This document shows positions 43,127 to 51,624 of a DNA stretch of 57,444 bases, piece by piece. The notes beneath the pieces were generated by a model. The model was not told the origin of the DNA and searched no databases. It saw only the letters and a program-made list of their open reading frames with translations. The position numbers and the translations under genes are program-made. Origin of the DNA: Actinomycetota bacterium (GTDB taxonomy: Bacteria; Actinomycetota; Acidimicrobiia; Acidimicrobiales; VFJN01); assembly GCA_009886035.1 (NCBI GenBank), contig VFJN01000036.1, positions 1-57,444 of the forward strand, read 5' to 3'. How positions within the stretch are numbered: the stretch's first letter is position 1; each line of letters begins with the position of its first letter.

Positions 43127-45511
43127 GTGGATCTCAGGACCGGCCCGGTAGCGGGTGCGGAGGCCCGGCCGGAGTCGGAGTCATCCGCGGTGACGTCGAG
43201 TTCGATCTCGCATGGTGTGCTGGCCGTGCTGGTCATCGTGGCCGGGGGCGTAGGGCTCGAGGTGGCCTACGGGGCACGCGTCGGCGATGTCCTGCTGTAC
43301 CTGGCCTACGAGGTCGGCTTCGTGGTGCTTCCCGGATGGCTCGTGTATCGAGCGCTGAGCAACCGGCCTGGCGGGCCCCTGCGCCAGCTGGCCCTCGGGT
43401 GGGCGCTGGGGTACGTGCTCGAGATCCTGGCCTTCGTGCTCACGGCTGCGACTGACACGCGGGGGCTGGTGGTGCTGTATCCGCCCGTGGCCGTAGTCGC
43501 CGCGATGGTTTTGGTGAGGCGGCGCCGTCACCGATCCCGTCGATCGCGATCGGTGGAGCCGGAGGCGCGAGTGACGGCTCGGTTCGTCTGGGCGCTGGCG
43601 GCTGTCTGCCTGGTGGCGGTGGGGTTCGTCGGTGTGGCGTTCTTCGAGAGCACTCCGCTGCCGGGCACGGAGAGCGTGCGGTACGCCCAGGATGTCCCGT
43701 GGGCGATCTCGATCGCCGCCGAGGCCAAGCACCATTGGCCGGTCGAGGATCCGGGCGTCTCGGGGGAGCCGTTCCCGTACCACTATTTCGTGCACCTGCA
43801 TTGGGCGTCGGCCAGTCAGGTGACGGGCATCGACCTGTCCTTGATCTTCTTTCGCCTCTGGATTCTGCCGCTGGTGGTGCTCCTGGTCCTCCAGTTCGTC
43901 ATTGCGGGGCAGAGCCTGGCGAGGAGCAGACAGGCAGGGCTGATCGCTGCGTGCCTCGCAATCTTCGTAGGGCAGCTACAGCTCGACATATCCGATGTCG
44001 ACGGGCCGCACTACTTCACCGAGCAGCTTCCGTTCCTGGGGGTGTTCTTTAGCTACCTCGTCAGCAGCCCGAGCTTCCTCCTTGGGCTGGCTCTGTTCTT
44101 GCCGTTGGTGATCCTGATCGGTGAGCGGATTACCGCCGAGAACGATGTCTCGGACAGAGGTGGGTGGCTGCTCGTGGCCCTGTTCGCAATCGGGGCTTCC
44201 GACGCCAAGATCGTGGTCCTGCCGTTGATGGCCGGCGGGCTCGTGGGCTTCGCCGCATGGTGCTGGGTGACGCGCCACCGCGTCGCCCGGGCCGTCTGGT
44301 CAGCTCTCGGGTTGACCTTGGCCGTCCTCGGCGTGGTTTACCTGGTCCAGTACCGGGGGCACTCGAGCGGTCTGAGGGTCGATCCGGGGGTGGGCTTCGA
44401 CTACTTCACCCAGATGCCCCTCGTCTCGTTGCTCCGGACCGAGTTGGCGGATCTGCTGCCCGGCTTCCCGGGGCAATCCGGCCTCCTCGCCACCTTTGCG
44501 TTCGTGTTCGGTGCCAGCGGGCTCCTCCTCGCCCCCCTGGTCGGCCTGGGGTGGATCCTTCGGCGCCCGGGGCGGCACCTCGAGGCGACCGAGGCGTGGC
44601 TTCTGGCGATTCTTGGCGCCGGTCTCGCAGCCCTGTTGATGGTGACCTCCATCGCCGGCAACCAGCTCTACTTCTTCTTCACCGCAGTAACCGTCGGCTG
44701 CCTCCTGTCCGGCCAGGGCCTATGGATGGCCTGGCAGACCCGGCCGCCGCTGGCCGGACAACGGGTCCCGCTGGTGGCCCTCGGCGGTGCCGCTGCGCTC
44801 CTCATCGCGGGTCTGGTCCTCGCGCCCACGCAGCTCGACCTCTTCCAAGGTGCCGACCGCGAGCCCCAGAAGTACTTCTTCCTGTTCGGCGGGCTCCTGG
44901 TGGGCCTATGCCTGCTGTACCGCGCGGCACGCCGTTGGGCCGGCCCACCCCGCTGGGCGGCGGCCGCCATCCTGTGCGGCACGATCATCGCGGTGGGTGC
45001 ACTCGACATCCCCGTCAAGCGATTGGCCCCCGCCCTCGAGGCCTCAGACCCTCCCGAGGAGGGGAAGCGGATGACCCCAGAGCTCCACGAGGCGCTCACC
45101 TGGATCCGCCACGAGACCCCCCCGGACACGGTGATCGCGGTCAACAACCAGATGACCGACCTCGGGCCCTACGAGTTCACCTACGGAGCCTTCTCAGAAC
45201 GTCGAGTGTTCCTCCAAGGGTGGGGCTACTCGGCCCGCAGCGTCCTACGAACCTCGACAGACCAATCGTTCTCATCCAAGCCCGAGGACAACCCCTACGC
45301 CGACCGCCTCACGCTCAACGAAGCCGTCTTCGCTCACCCCACGCCGGACACCCTGCGAGCACTGGCGGAGCGCTACGGCGTTCGCTACCTCGTCGTCGAC
45401 AAGATCAACGGCAGCGCCGCCGACCTGACCGCGCTCGCGAGCCTCACCACCCTCGTCTACGAGGCCGCCGGGGTATCCGTCTTCGCGCTCGGTGAGCCCT
45501 CGCCGGCCTAG
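43127..45511 (+). CDS. large polytopic membrane protein, GT-C glycosyltransferase-like
   Basis: A 794-aa integral membrane protein with at least twelve hydrophobic helices, followed from about residue 640 by a soluble domain (EALTWIRHETPPDTVIAV, then LAERYGVRYLVVDKING). A short acidic or aromatic loop after the early helices (YAQDVPWAISIAAEAKHHWP, YHYFVHLHW) fits the first extracytoplasmic loop of GT-C lipid-linked sugar transferases. The exact family is not recognised. The GTG start is preceded at 43089 by TTGACT as a possible -35. Third-position usage looks looser than in neighbours. Confidence 0.82.
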   Translation: MDLRTGPVAGAEARPESESSAVTSSSISHGVLAVLVIVAGGVGLEVAYGARVGDVLLYLAYEVGFVVLPGWLVYRALSNRPGGPLRQLALGWALGYVLEILAFVLTAATDTRGLVVLYPPVAVVAAMVLVRRRRHRSRRSRSVEPEARVTARFVWALAAVCLVAVGFVGVAFFESTPLPGTESVRYAQDVPWAISIAAEAKHHWPVEDPGVSGEPFPYHYFVHLHWASASQVTGIDLSLIFFRLWILPLVVLLVLQFVIAGQSLARSRQAGLIAACLAIFVGQLQLDISDVDGPHYFTEQLPFLGVFFSYLVSSPSFLLGLALFLPLVILIGERITAENDVSDRGGWLLVALFAIGASDAKIVVLPLMAGGLVGFAAWCWVTRHRVARAVWSALGLTLAVLGVVYLVQYRGHSSGLRVDPGVGFDYFTQMPLVSLLRTELADLLPGFPGQSGLLATFAFVFGASGLLLAPLVGLGWILRRPGRHLEATEAWLLAILGAGLAALLMVTSIAGNQLYFFFTAVTVGCLLSGQGLWMAWQTRPPLAGQRVPLVALGGAAALLIAGLVLAPTQLDLFQGADREPQKYFFLFGGLLVGLCLLYRAARRWAGPPRWAAAAILCGTIIAVGALDIPVKRLAPALEASDPPEEGKRMTPELHEALTWIRHETPPDTVIAVNNQMTDLGPYEFTYGAFSERRVFLQGWGYSARSVLRTSTDQSFSSKPEDNPYADRLTLNEAVFAHPTPDTLRALAERYGVRYLVVDKINGSAADLTALASLTTLVYEAAGVSVFALGEPSPA

Positions 45512-45659
45512 CGGCTCTTGGACTGAGCACTCCATCCGGAACGAGCGGACTCTCGCGCACCCCAGCGGCGGGCCTACCGGCCGCCGTGCTGGCCGATCGG
45601 CTACTCAGCTCGTCGGGGAACGTCGCGGCGCCCCCGGGGGCGGGGCGCTCGATGGGCGG

Positions 45660-45745
45660 TGCCCGGGGCGGGATTCGAACCCGCATGTCGCCAAAGCGAC
45701 AGAGGGGTTTAAGCCCTCCGCGTCCACCATTTGCGCCACCCGGGC
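45660..45745 (-). tRNA. tRNA-Leu (anticodon UAA)
   Basis: Minus-strand cloverleaf: acceptor GCCCGGG/CCCGGGC, D arm, anticodon stem GAGGG/CCCTC with loop CTTAAAC (anticodon TAA), a long variable arm TGTCGCTTTGGCGACA as in class II tRNAs, T arm GCGGG-TTCGAAT-CCCGC, and discriminator A. The 3' CCA is not encoded (the sequence continues CCG). The long variable arm and A73 confirm leucine identity. Confidence 0.95.
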
Positions 45746-45759
45746 GGGGGGCTACTGCC

Positions 45760-46062
45760 TCAGGCTAGGGCCTCATCCACACCGACCAGCGCGCCGTCGC
45801 CGCGTAAGTGGTGTTGGTGGCCGTCGCTGAAGAGAAGCAGCGCCGGGCCCGCCAGGACAAGACCATCGGGCGTGTGGGCGTGCAGATGATGGCGACCAGG
45901 GGGAACGTGGCGCCGATCAGGGGTAGTAACGGTGGCCTCCCAGTCGTTGGGACCAGGGCGATGGTCGCCTTCCCGCAGGACCACGAAGAGATCGGCGTAG
46001 GTCACCTCGACGGGGACATCGTTGATCGCCAGGTCGCAGAGCAGGAGGCGCCAGGACTTCAC
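45760..46062 (-). CDS. hypothetical protein, 100 aa
   Basis: A small soluble protein starting MKSWRLLLCDLAINDVPVEV. It is rich in histidine in the second half (RRHVPPGRHHLHAH, DGHQHHL), which could bind metal, but no known motif is recognised. It ends 14 bp before the tRNA-Leu gene on the same strand and starts 22 bp after the gene at 46085. The reading frame shows sensible codon bias but no other support. Confidence 0.6.
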   Translation of the reverse strand: MKSWRLLLCDLAINDVPVEVTYADLFVVLREGDHRPGPNDWEATVTTPDRRHVPPGRHHLHAHTPDGLVLAGPALLLFSDGHQHHLRGDGALVGVDEALA

Positions 46063-46084
46063 CCGAGAACTGTACCGGGCGCAG

Positions 46085-46399
46085 TCATGCCGCTTGTTCG
46101 TCGCGTTCGGGGGGCGACTCCAGAGCCCGCCACAACTCCGCTCTCGCCCGATCGGAGGCCGGGCTCACGAGGCCATTGGTAGCGACGATGCCCTCCACGA
46201 GATCAGACTGCACGGCGGGCCAGGGTCGACCCCGCACCACTACCGCCACCGTGGCCCCACCTGGCCACCGCGTGATTGATCGTTGCACCCCAACGAGTCG
46301 GGGAGGGCTGCGGAACCCCGGCACCACGAGACCGAGAGAACGGGCGGAAGCGGCCAGGACGTAGACGGCCCGAGCGAAGTTGAGCGAGGAGGATTGCAT
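46085..46399 (-). CDS. conserved hypothetical protein, 104 aa
   Basis: It starts MQSSSLNFARAVYVLAASAR. The core GLVVPGFRSPPRLVGVQRSI, then GGATVAVVVRGRPWPAVQSDLVEG looks like a small alpha/beta domain. The ATG at 46399 is chosen; 15 bp upstream lies another in-frame start with less natural sequence. It is divergent from the nuclease gene at 46441 (41-bp gap). I recognise no function. Confidence 0.72.
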   Translation of the reverse strand: MQSSSLNFARAVYVLAASARSLGLVVPGFRSPPRLVGVQRSITRWPGGATVAVVVRGRPWPAVQSDLVEGIVATNGLVSPASDRARAELWRALESPPERDEQAA

Positions 46400-46440
46400 C
46401 ACCGTTCCATTCAACCTCGCCGGTGTGACAGTCTCCCGGC

Positions 46441-47397
46441 GTGGATCACGATGCTCCCGCTCCCGCCCTCAACCCCGCCCAGAGCGCGGTTCTGGCCGTG
46501 CTCGGTGCCCGTCCCCACGAACGTCCTGCGTTCGACCCCCGCCTTCGTGACGAACTACGACAGCAACTCGAGGACGCTCTCACCCCGGTAGCCGAGCGCA
46601 TCCCCCCCGGGGAGACACTCTGGCTGTCGAAATACCTCCTCGGCCTCGTGCACGGATGCGAAGGGCTGTTCCTCGCCCAAGACGGCACACCGTTTGCCTG
46701 GTCGCCCGCCACCGTGCGCGGCACCATCTCCCATAAGGCCATTGAGTTGTCGCTGGCGTGGCGGGGCGATCCGTCCGCCGGAGAGCTGGTGGAGGCCGCC
46801 CTTGCCACCCTGATCGCCAGTACCGACAGTCTGAGCGACTACCTCGCCGCCCTTCCCGAAGGCGAGCGGGCCGAGGTGCGCGGGGAGGCCACCGAGCGGG
46901 TGAACCTTTTTCTTGAGTGCTTTCCCCCGCTCGAACCCCGCTGGCGGCCGGTGGCCGAAAGTCGCCTGAGGGCGGATCTGAACGGCGACCGGATCGTGCT
47001 GGCCGGCAAGGTGGACCTCAGCGTTGGACGAGCCCACGGCACCCAGGCCGGCAAGGTCCTCATCGACCTGAAAACCGGCAGCTTCGCCCCCCACCATCAC
47101 GAGGACCTCCGGTTCTATGCCCTCATCGAGACGCTCCGACTCGGCGTGCCGCCCCGCCTGGTGGCGAGCTACTACCTCGACGGGGCTCGGCTGCAGGAAG
47201 AAGTGGTCACCCTCGACACCCTTAGTTGCACCGTGGAACGGGTGGTAGCCGCCGCCGGGCTCATCGTCGCCTTGCGTCACGATGACCGCACGCCGGTCCT
47301 GAAACCGGGGCCCCCGTGTCGCTGGTGCCCTCAGCGGAGCACCTGCGACGTTGGGCAGCAGCACCTCAGGGAGCAAGACGATCCGAGCGGCTGGTAA
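46441..47397 (+). CDS. RecB-like PD-(D/E)XK nuclease with probable Fe-S cluster
   Basis: A 318-aa nuclease-fold protein. RecB-type motifs are H98 (ISHKAIELS), GKVDLSVG (D192) and IDLKTGSF (D209-x-K211). Four cysteines, C73 (VHGCEGL) and C293, C296, C302 (PCRWCPQRSTC), are placed at the two ends of the domain, as in AddB/Cas4-type [4Fe-4S] nucleases. This suggests DNA end processing. No CRISPR, cas or helicase gene is adjacent, so it is a stand-alone member. The GTG start is followed by a normal N-terminus. Confidence 0.88.
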   Translation: MDHDAPAPALNPAQSAVLAVLGARPHERPAFDPRLRDELRQQLEDALTPVAERIPPGETLWLSKYLLGLVHGCEGLFLAQDGTPFAWSPATVRGTISHKAIELSLAWRGDPSAGELVEAALATLIASTDSLSDYLAALPEGERAEVRGEATERVNLFLECFPPLEPRWRPVAESRLRADLNGDRIVLAGKVDLSVGRAHGTQAGKVLIDLKTGSFAPHHHEDLRFYALIETLRLGVPPRLVASYYLDGARLQEEVVTLDTLSCTVERVVAAAGLIVALRHDDRTPVLKPGPPCRWCPQRSTCDVGQQHLREQDDPSGW

Positions 47398-47430
47398 CCA
47401 ACCCGCCGGCGACCGCTACCATCGGGGTCG

Positions 47431-48366
47431 ATGGCGCGGTCGGAGAAACCCACCAAAACGGCAACCAAACCCGGCGGGGCGGTGAAGGTTCCTGCTTCCG
47501 CCCACGGGCGCACGCCCTCAGTGGCGCTGGTACCGGTCCCCTCAAAACCGGAGGCCCCCCATCACGGTGATCAGCGGCGCTCCGATGTGGACGAGTGGGG
47601 CCGCTCGTCGAAGAGCCGAGACTGGGCGCATCGGATCTACGGCCCGCTCTACCGCAGTTGGCACCGCGTGGAATGGGACGGTCTCGACAAGATCCCCACC
47701 AGCGGCGGCGCGCTGCTGGTATCGAACCATGCGGGGGCCATTCCCGCCGACGCCCCTGCCATCATGCACGGCATCGAAGAACAACTCGGCCGCCCGGTTT
47801 ACGGCCTGGCCGACGAGATGTTCAAGCGACTACCGGTCGCCGGCACGTTGTGGGCCCGCAGCGGCGGCGTGCTCGCCCACCCCGACAATGCCTACCGGTT
47901 GCTGCGGGAGCAGCAACAGTTGGCCCTGGTGTTCCCTGAGGGCACCAAAGGCACCGGCAAGCACTACCGCGATCGGTACCAACTCCGGCGCTTCGGACGC
48001 GGCGGGTTCGTGCAAATCGCCATGCGGGCGGGGGTACCGATCGTGCCCATTGCGGTGGTGGGGGCCGAGGAGGCCATGCCGATCCTTTGGAAGAGCACTC
48101 CCCTGGCCAAAATGCTCGGCCTCCCCTACGCCCCGATCACCGCCAACATGATCGCCTTCGCCGCCCTCGGCCCCCTCGGGGCACTGCTCCCTCTCCCGGC
48201 CAAGATCAAGATTCGGGTACTCGACCCGGTCACCTTTGATGTGGAACCCGATCAACCTCGCTACTCACGCAGCCTCGTGATGGACGAGTCCGAACGCATT
48301 CGCCAGCACATCCAAGATGCCTTGTTCGACATGCTGCGCGACCGTCAATCCGTTTGGTTCGGCTGA
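47431..48366 (+). CDS. PlsC-like lysophospholipid acyltransferase family protein
   Basis: A 311-aa acyltransferase of the LPLAT fold. The active-site block is VSNHAGAIPAD (H100, D107) and the second motif is VFPEGTKGTG (E170). A lysine/proline-rich N-terminal 60 residues precede the domain. It probably transfers an acyl group to a glycerolipid at the membrane surface. It is followed 10 bp later by an NAD-dependent epimerase-like gene. This pair matches the Rv0502-Rv0501 arrangement known in mycobacteria. Confidence 0.9.
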   Translation: MARSEKPTKTATKPGGAVKVPASAHGRTPSVALVPVPSKPEAPHHGDQRRSDVDEWGRSSKSRDWAHRIYGPLYRSWHRVEWDGLDKIPTSGGALLVSNHAGAIPADAPAIMHGIEEQLGRPVYGLADEMFKRLPVAGTLWARSGGVLAHPDNAYRLLREQQQLALVFPEGTKGTGKHYRDRYQLRRFGRGGFVQIAMRAGVPIVPIAVVGAEEAMPILWKSTPLAKMLGLPYAPITANMIAFAALGPLGALLPLPAKIKIRVLDPVTFDVEPDQPRYSRSLVMDESERIRQHIQDALFDMLRDRQSVWFG

Positions 48367-48376
48367 GAGGCCCACG

Positions 48377-49414
48377 ATGGGAAAACGTGTCCTCGTCACC
48401 GGTCTCGGCACCTTCTGGGGCAGTCGGCTGGCCCAAGCCCTGGAAGCGGACCCCACCGTCGAGGTGATCGTGGGCCTCGACCGCAACGCCCCCAGCATCC
48501 CCCTGGAGCGCACCGAATACGTGCGCAGCGATGAGAGCTACTCGATCCTCAGCCGCATCGTGAAGGCAGCCCGAATCGACACGATCGTGCACACCTTCCT
48601 CGTGATGGATTCCACTCAGATGAGCTCTCGCCAAATCCACGAGATCAACGTCATCGGGACCATGAACCTCTTCGCCGCCGCATCGGCTCCGGGCAGTACC
48701 GTGCGCAACGTGGTGGTGAAATCGTCCACCCTCGTGTACGGCGCCCACCCCAAAGACCCCGTGTGGTTCTCCGAGGAAAGCCGGCGGGCGGCGGTGCCGG
48801 TCCAGATGGTGGAACGCAGTCTTTTGGAGGTAGAGAGCTACGTACGCGACTTTGCCGTGGACAACCCGCAGATCGCCGTCGCCATGCTTCGGTTCTCCAA
48901 CGTTCTCGGCCCCGACATCACCACTCCCCTGGCCAAGGCTCTCGATCTGCCGCTGGTACCGCGCATGTTTGGGTTCGACCCGCGTTTCCAGTTCGTGCAC
49001 GAAGTGGACGTGGTCCGGGCGATCCTCTTCGTGCTTGACCGCGAGATCCAAGGCACCTTCAACGTTGCCGGCGATGGCCTTCTCCCGTGGAGCGAGGTGG
49101 CCGCCATCTGCGGCAAACGCACCATTCCGCTCTCCCCTTGGGGCCTCGGGGTGTTCAGCGCACCGATCCGCCGGCTGGGTATCGAGTTACCCCCGGAGTT
49201 GATCGATCTACTGCGCCACGGCCGCGGCGTGGACAATCGCCGCCTCAAACAACGAGGCTTCCACTACGACTACACCTCCTCCGCAACGGTGACCGACTTC
49301 GTCGGATCACTGCGCACCAGGGGCCTCGACGGCGGGAACGGTAGTACCTACCAGTACGAACGGGACGTGGAACAGTTCTTCCGCCATAGCCCCGCCGTGA
49401 CCCATCCCGACTGA
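48377..49414 (+). CDS. NAD-dependent epimerase/dehydratase family (extended SDR) protein
   Basis: A 345-aa extended SDR. The dinucleotide motif VLVTGLGTFWGSRLAQAL (GxGxxxG) is at the N-terminus. VVVKSSTLVYGAHPKDP carries the Ser/Tyr region, and ALDLPLVPRMFGFDPRF with FVHEVDVVRAILFVLD the C-terminal substrate domain. Members act on nucleotide sugars or related lipids. The ATG at 48377 is chosen (GAGAGG upstream). It forms an operon with the acyltransferase at 47431. Confidence 0.92.
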   Translation: MGKRVLVTGLGTFWGSRLAQALEADPTVEVIVGLDRNAPSIPLERTEYVRSDESYSILSRIVKAARIDTIVHTFLVMDSTQMSSRQIHEINVIGTMNLFAAASAPGSTVRNVVVKSSTLVYGAHPKDPVWFSEESRRAAVPVQMVERSLLEVESYVRDFAVDNPQIAVAMLRFSNVLGPDITTPLAKALDLPLVPRMFGFDPRFQFVHEVDVVRAILFVLDREIQGTFNVAGDGLLPWSEVAAICGKRTIPLSPWGLGVFSAPIRRLGIELPPELIDLLRHGRGVDNRRLKQRGFHYDYTSSATVTDFVGSLRTRGLDGGNGSTYQYERDVEQFFRHSPAVTHPD

Positions 49415-49459
49415 TCGCCCGCCCGGCTCCCCCGCCCTCCGGCACCCTCGCCCCCGGCG

Positions 49460-50683
49460 TCAGTTGCCGTTCACGGACCAGTGCCACGGTTCGCTGGGCA
49501 GGTTGTAAAAGCCGCGGCCCGGCGCGTTGGCCGCCAGCCACCGGAAACAGGGGCTGCTGCGAGAACTAATGACTCCGCCTCCGTTGCAGGTGAAGTCCAC
49601 GGCGAGGCCGCGCTCGTGCAGCGACAAACCGGGGGGCGCCGTAGGGGGGCTGCACTGAGAGGACGGCATCTGGTAAATCGCATAGTCGCTGGTGCCGCAG
49701 TGGGCCCGCCGCAGATCGATCTGGGCCGCCGCGCTGCGATAGCCCCCGCCACAAAGTACGATGCCGGCCGCCGAGGCCGCATCGATCAGCGACCGAAGGG
49801 ATCCGGTGATCGAGGTCGCCACGGTGATCGATCCGCCGTTGGGGCAGGCCACCGAACCTAAGCCGGGGTTGAGCGAACCGCCGCCGCCGCCGGGGCGACC
49901 AGAGCCGGAGGAGGCACCGACATTTCGTCGGGCGAGGGCGCCTTGTTCATTGCGAATCTGCTGGGAAAGGGTGGCGTCGAGAGCGGCGAGGTTATCGGCC
50001 TCGGCCAGCGCCCGATCGAGACGACTCTGCACCTGATTGGCGTAGGCCGTCTGTTGCTCGAGAGCCGACGTGAGTTCGCCAAGACGACCCTCGGCGTCGG
50101 CTTTCTTGGCTTTGGCCTGAGCCGCCGCCTCAATGGCCAGGGCGCGTTCCACCTCGAGGTCCTCCTCGGCGGCGCCGAGACGATCAAGGAGGTCGTCGTC
50201 ATTGGTGTTTTGCAGTTCCAACAGGGCCCGCTTCTCGGCGGCCTCCCCCGGGTCGTCGGAATCGAGAGCAGCCAGGGCGTCATCGGAAGGCGGGTGCACG
50301 AAGGCTTCGATGGCGAAGGCTCGGATGTCGTCGCGCAGGACGGCGATTTCGGCCGTCTTGGCCTCCACCGCCGCCGTAGCGTCGGCGAGGGCCTGATCGG
50401 CCTGAACGGCGGCTCGCTGGGCTTCGGCGAACAGGGCCTGCTGACCGGCAACGTTGTCCTGCAGAGCTGAAAGCGCCTGCGACACCTCCGCGTCGCTCGC
50501 CCGCAGGGCACTCACCTTGGTGGCCACCTGGGCCTTTTCGGCCCGTACCCGTTCCCGTTGGGCCGAGGGGCTCTCGGTGGCCTTCTGCGCCAATCCCACC
50601 AGAGGGGTGGAGACGAGAACAACGGCGAACACCAGCCCGATGGCAACGATCCCAGATTTCGGAGACAACCGACGCAAACTCAT
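49460..50683 (-). CDS. secreted coiled-coil M15/VanY-like peptidoglycan hydrolase
   Basis: A 407-aa exported protein. A signal or anchor helix (IVAIGLVFAVVLVSTPLVGLA) is at residues 12-32, a long coiled coil rich in Ala, Glu and Asp spans about 45-260, a Gly/Ser linker follows, and a D-Ala-D-Ala carboxypeptidase domain (M15B) ends the protein. Zinc ligands are H356 and D363 (SLHERGLAVDF) and H401, with E398 as base (SEPWHW). The layout parallels other envelope hydrolases whose coiled coil keeps them inactive until needed at division. The ATG at 50683 is used. Confidence 0.92.
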   Translation of the reverse strand: MSLRRLSPKSGIVAIGLVFAVVLVSTPLVGLAQKATESPSAQRERVRAEKAQVATKVSALRASDAEVSQALSALQDNVAGQQALFAEAQRAAVQADQALADATAAVEAKTAEIAVLRDDIRAFAIEAFVHPPSDDALAALDSDDPGEAAEKRALLELQNTNDDDLLDRLGAAEEDLEVERALAIEAAAQAKAKKADAEGRLGELTSALEQQTAYANQVQSRLDRALAEADNLAALDATLSQQIRNEQGALARRNVGASSGSGRPGGGGGSLNPGLGSVACPNGGSITVATSITGSLRSLIDAASAAGIVLCGGGYRSAAAQIDLRRAHCGTSDYAIYQMPSSQCSPPTAPPGLSLHERGLAVDFTCNGGGVISSRSSPCFRWLAANAPGRGFYNLPSEPWHWSVNGN

Positions 50684-50783
50684 ACACCTCAACTTAGGGT
50701 TATCCACACGAGCCACACCATCCCCATAGTCCCCGTGGGCACCATGCACCACAAGGCTCGACGGGCAATCGCTACACTCTAGT

Positions 50784-50818
50784 CGGCAAATTGTAACATT
50801 TGCCGGACCCAGAGTCAC
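50784..50818 (-). promoter_or_regulatory. promoter with overlapping palindrome for the M15 hydrolase
   Basis: On the minus strand, GTGACT (-35, 50813-50818) and TACAAT (-10, 50790-50795) are separated by 17 bp. The perfect inverted repeat CGGCAAAT-TGTAAC-ATTTGCCG (50784-50805) overlaps the -10 and spacer, so a bound regulator would block the promoter. About 100 nt of leader would precede the ATG at 50683. Confidence 0.5.
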
Positions 50819-50850
50819 GTCAGCGACACCGCCAGTGCCAAACTGCCCCC

Positions 50851-51615
50851 ATGTCCTTCGTGCACACGGAAATAACCAATGGCGTAGCCACCGTCACCCT
50901 CACCGACCCCGATCGCCGCAACGCCCTGACGCTCCCCATGGTGGCGGAAATCACCGCCTGTTTCGACGAACTCGAAGCCCAAGCGACCATCAGCGCGGTG
51001 ATCATCACCGGTTCGGCACCGGCCTTTTGTGCCGGGGCCGACCTGTCTCATCTCACCGATGCATCCGGCGGTGCAGCCGAGGTGGGCCTCCGGGCCATTT
51101 ACGAAGGCTTCCTCCGGATCGGGCGCTCGCCACTCCCCACCATCGCAGCCGTCAACGGTGCCGCGGTGGGCGCCGGGATGAACCTCGCCCTCGTCTGTGA
51201 TGTGCGACTGGCGGGCGCCAGTGCTCGCTTCGACACCCGCTTCCTCAACCTCGGACTCCACCCCGGGGGAGGTCACACATGGATGGCCCACCGCATTGTC
51301 GGTCCGCAGACGGTGGCGGCCACTGTGTTGTTTGGCGAGATACTGAACGGCGCCGAAGCCGAACGGGTGGGGCTGGTGTGGAAATGCCTGCCCGACGACG
51401 AACTGCTCGACTACGCCCGGTTGATGGCCGCACGCGCCGCCGCCGTTCCCGTCGAACTTCTGCGCCGCACCAAAGCCACCCTGGCCGATGTCGCCACCCT
51501 CACAGACCATCGCGCCGCCGTAGATCGCGAGATCGTGCCCCAGGTGTGGTCGCTCGAACAACCAGCCTTCAAAGCTCGCGTCGCGGCTCTCCAGGCCAAA
51601 ATCTCCTCGAGCTGA
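50851..51615 (+). CDS. enoyl-CoA hydratase/isomerase family protein lacking catalytic glutamates
   Basis: A 254-aa crotonase-fold protein. The oxyanion-hole region (FCAGADLSHL, VGAGMNLALVCD) is intact. The two catalytic glutamates of enoyl-CoA hydratase (E144 and E164 in the rat enzyme) align with Asn111 and Phe131 here. It can therefore bind acyl-CoA but should not hydrate it in the classic way; an isomerase or other crotonase reaction, or a binding role, is possible. The ATG at 50851 gives the natural MSFVHTEITNGVATVTL start. Confidence 0.9.
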   Translation: MSFVHTEITNGVATVTLTDPDRRNALTLPMVAEITACFDELEAQATISAVIITGSAPAFCAGADLSHLTDASGGAAEVGLRAIYEGFLRIGRSPLPTIAAVNGAAVGAGMNLALVCDVRLAGASARFDTRFLNLGLHPGGGHTWMAHRIVGPQTVAATVLFGEILNGAEAERVGLVWKCLPDDELLDYARLMAARAAAVPVELLRRTKATLADVATLTDHRAAVDREIVPQVWSLEQPAFKARVAALQAKISSS

Positions 51616-51624
51616 AAGCGCTCC

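Noticed and set aside
45512-45660. Integration site at tRNA-Leu
   Set aside because: No integrase gene and no direct repeat of the tRNA 3' end was found in the flanking several kilobases.
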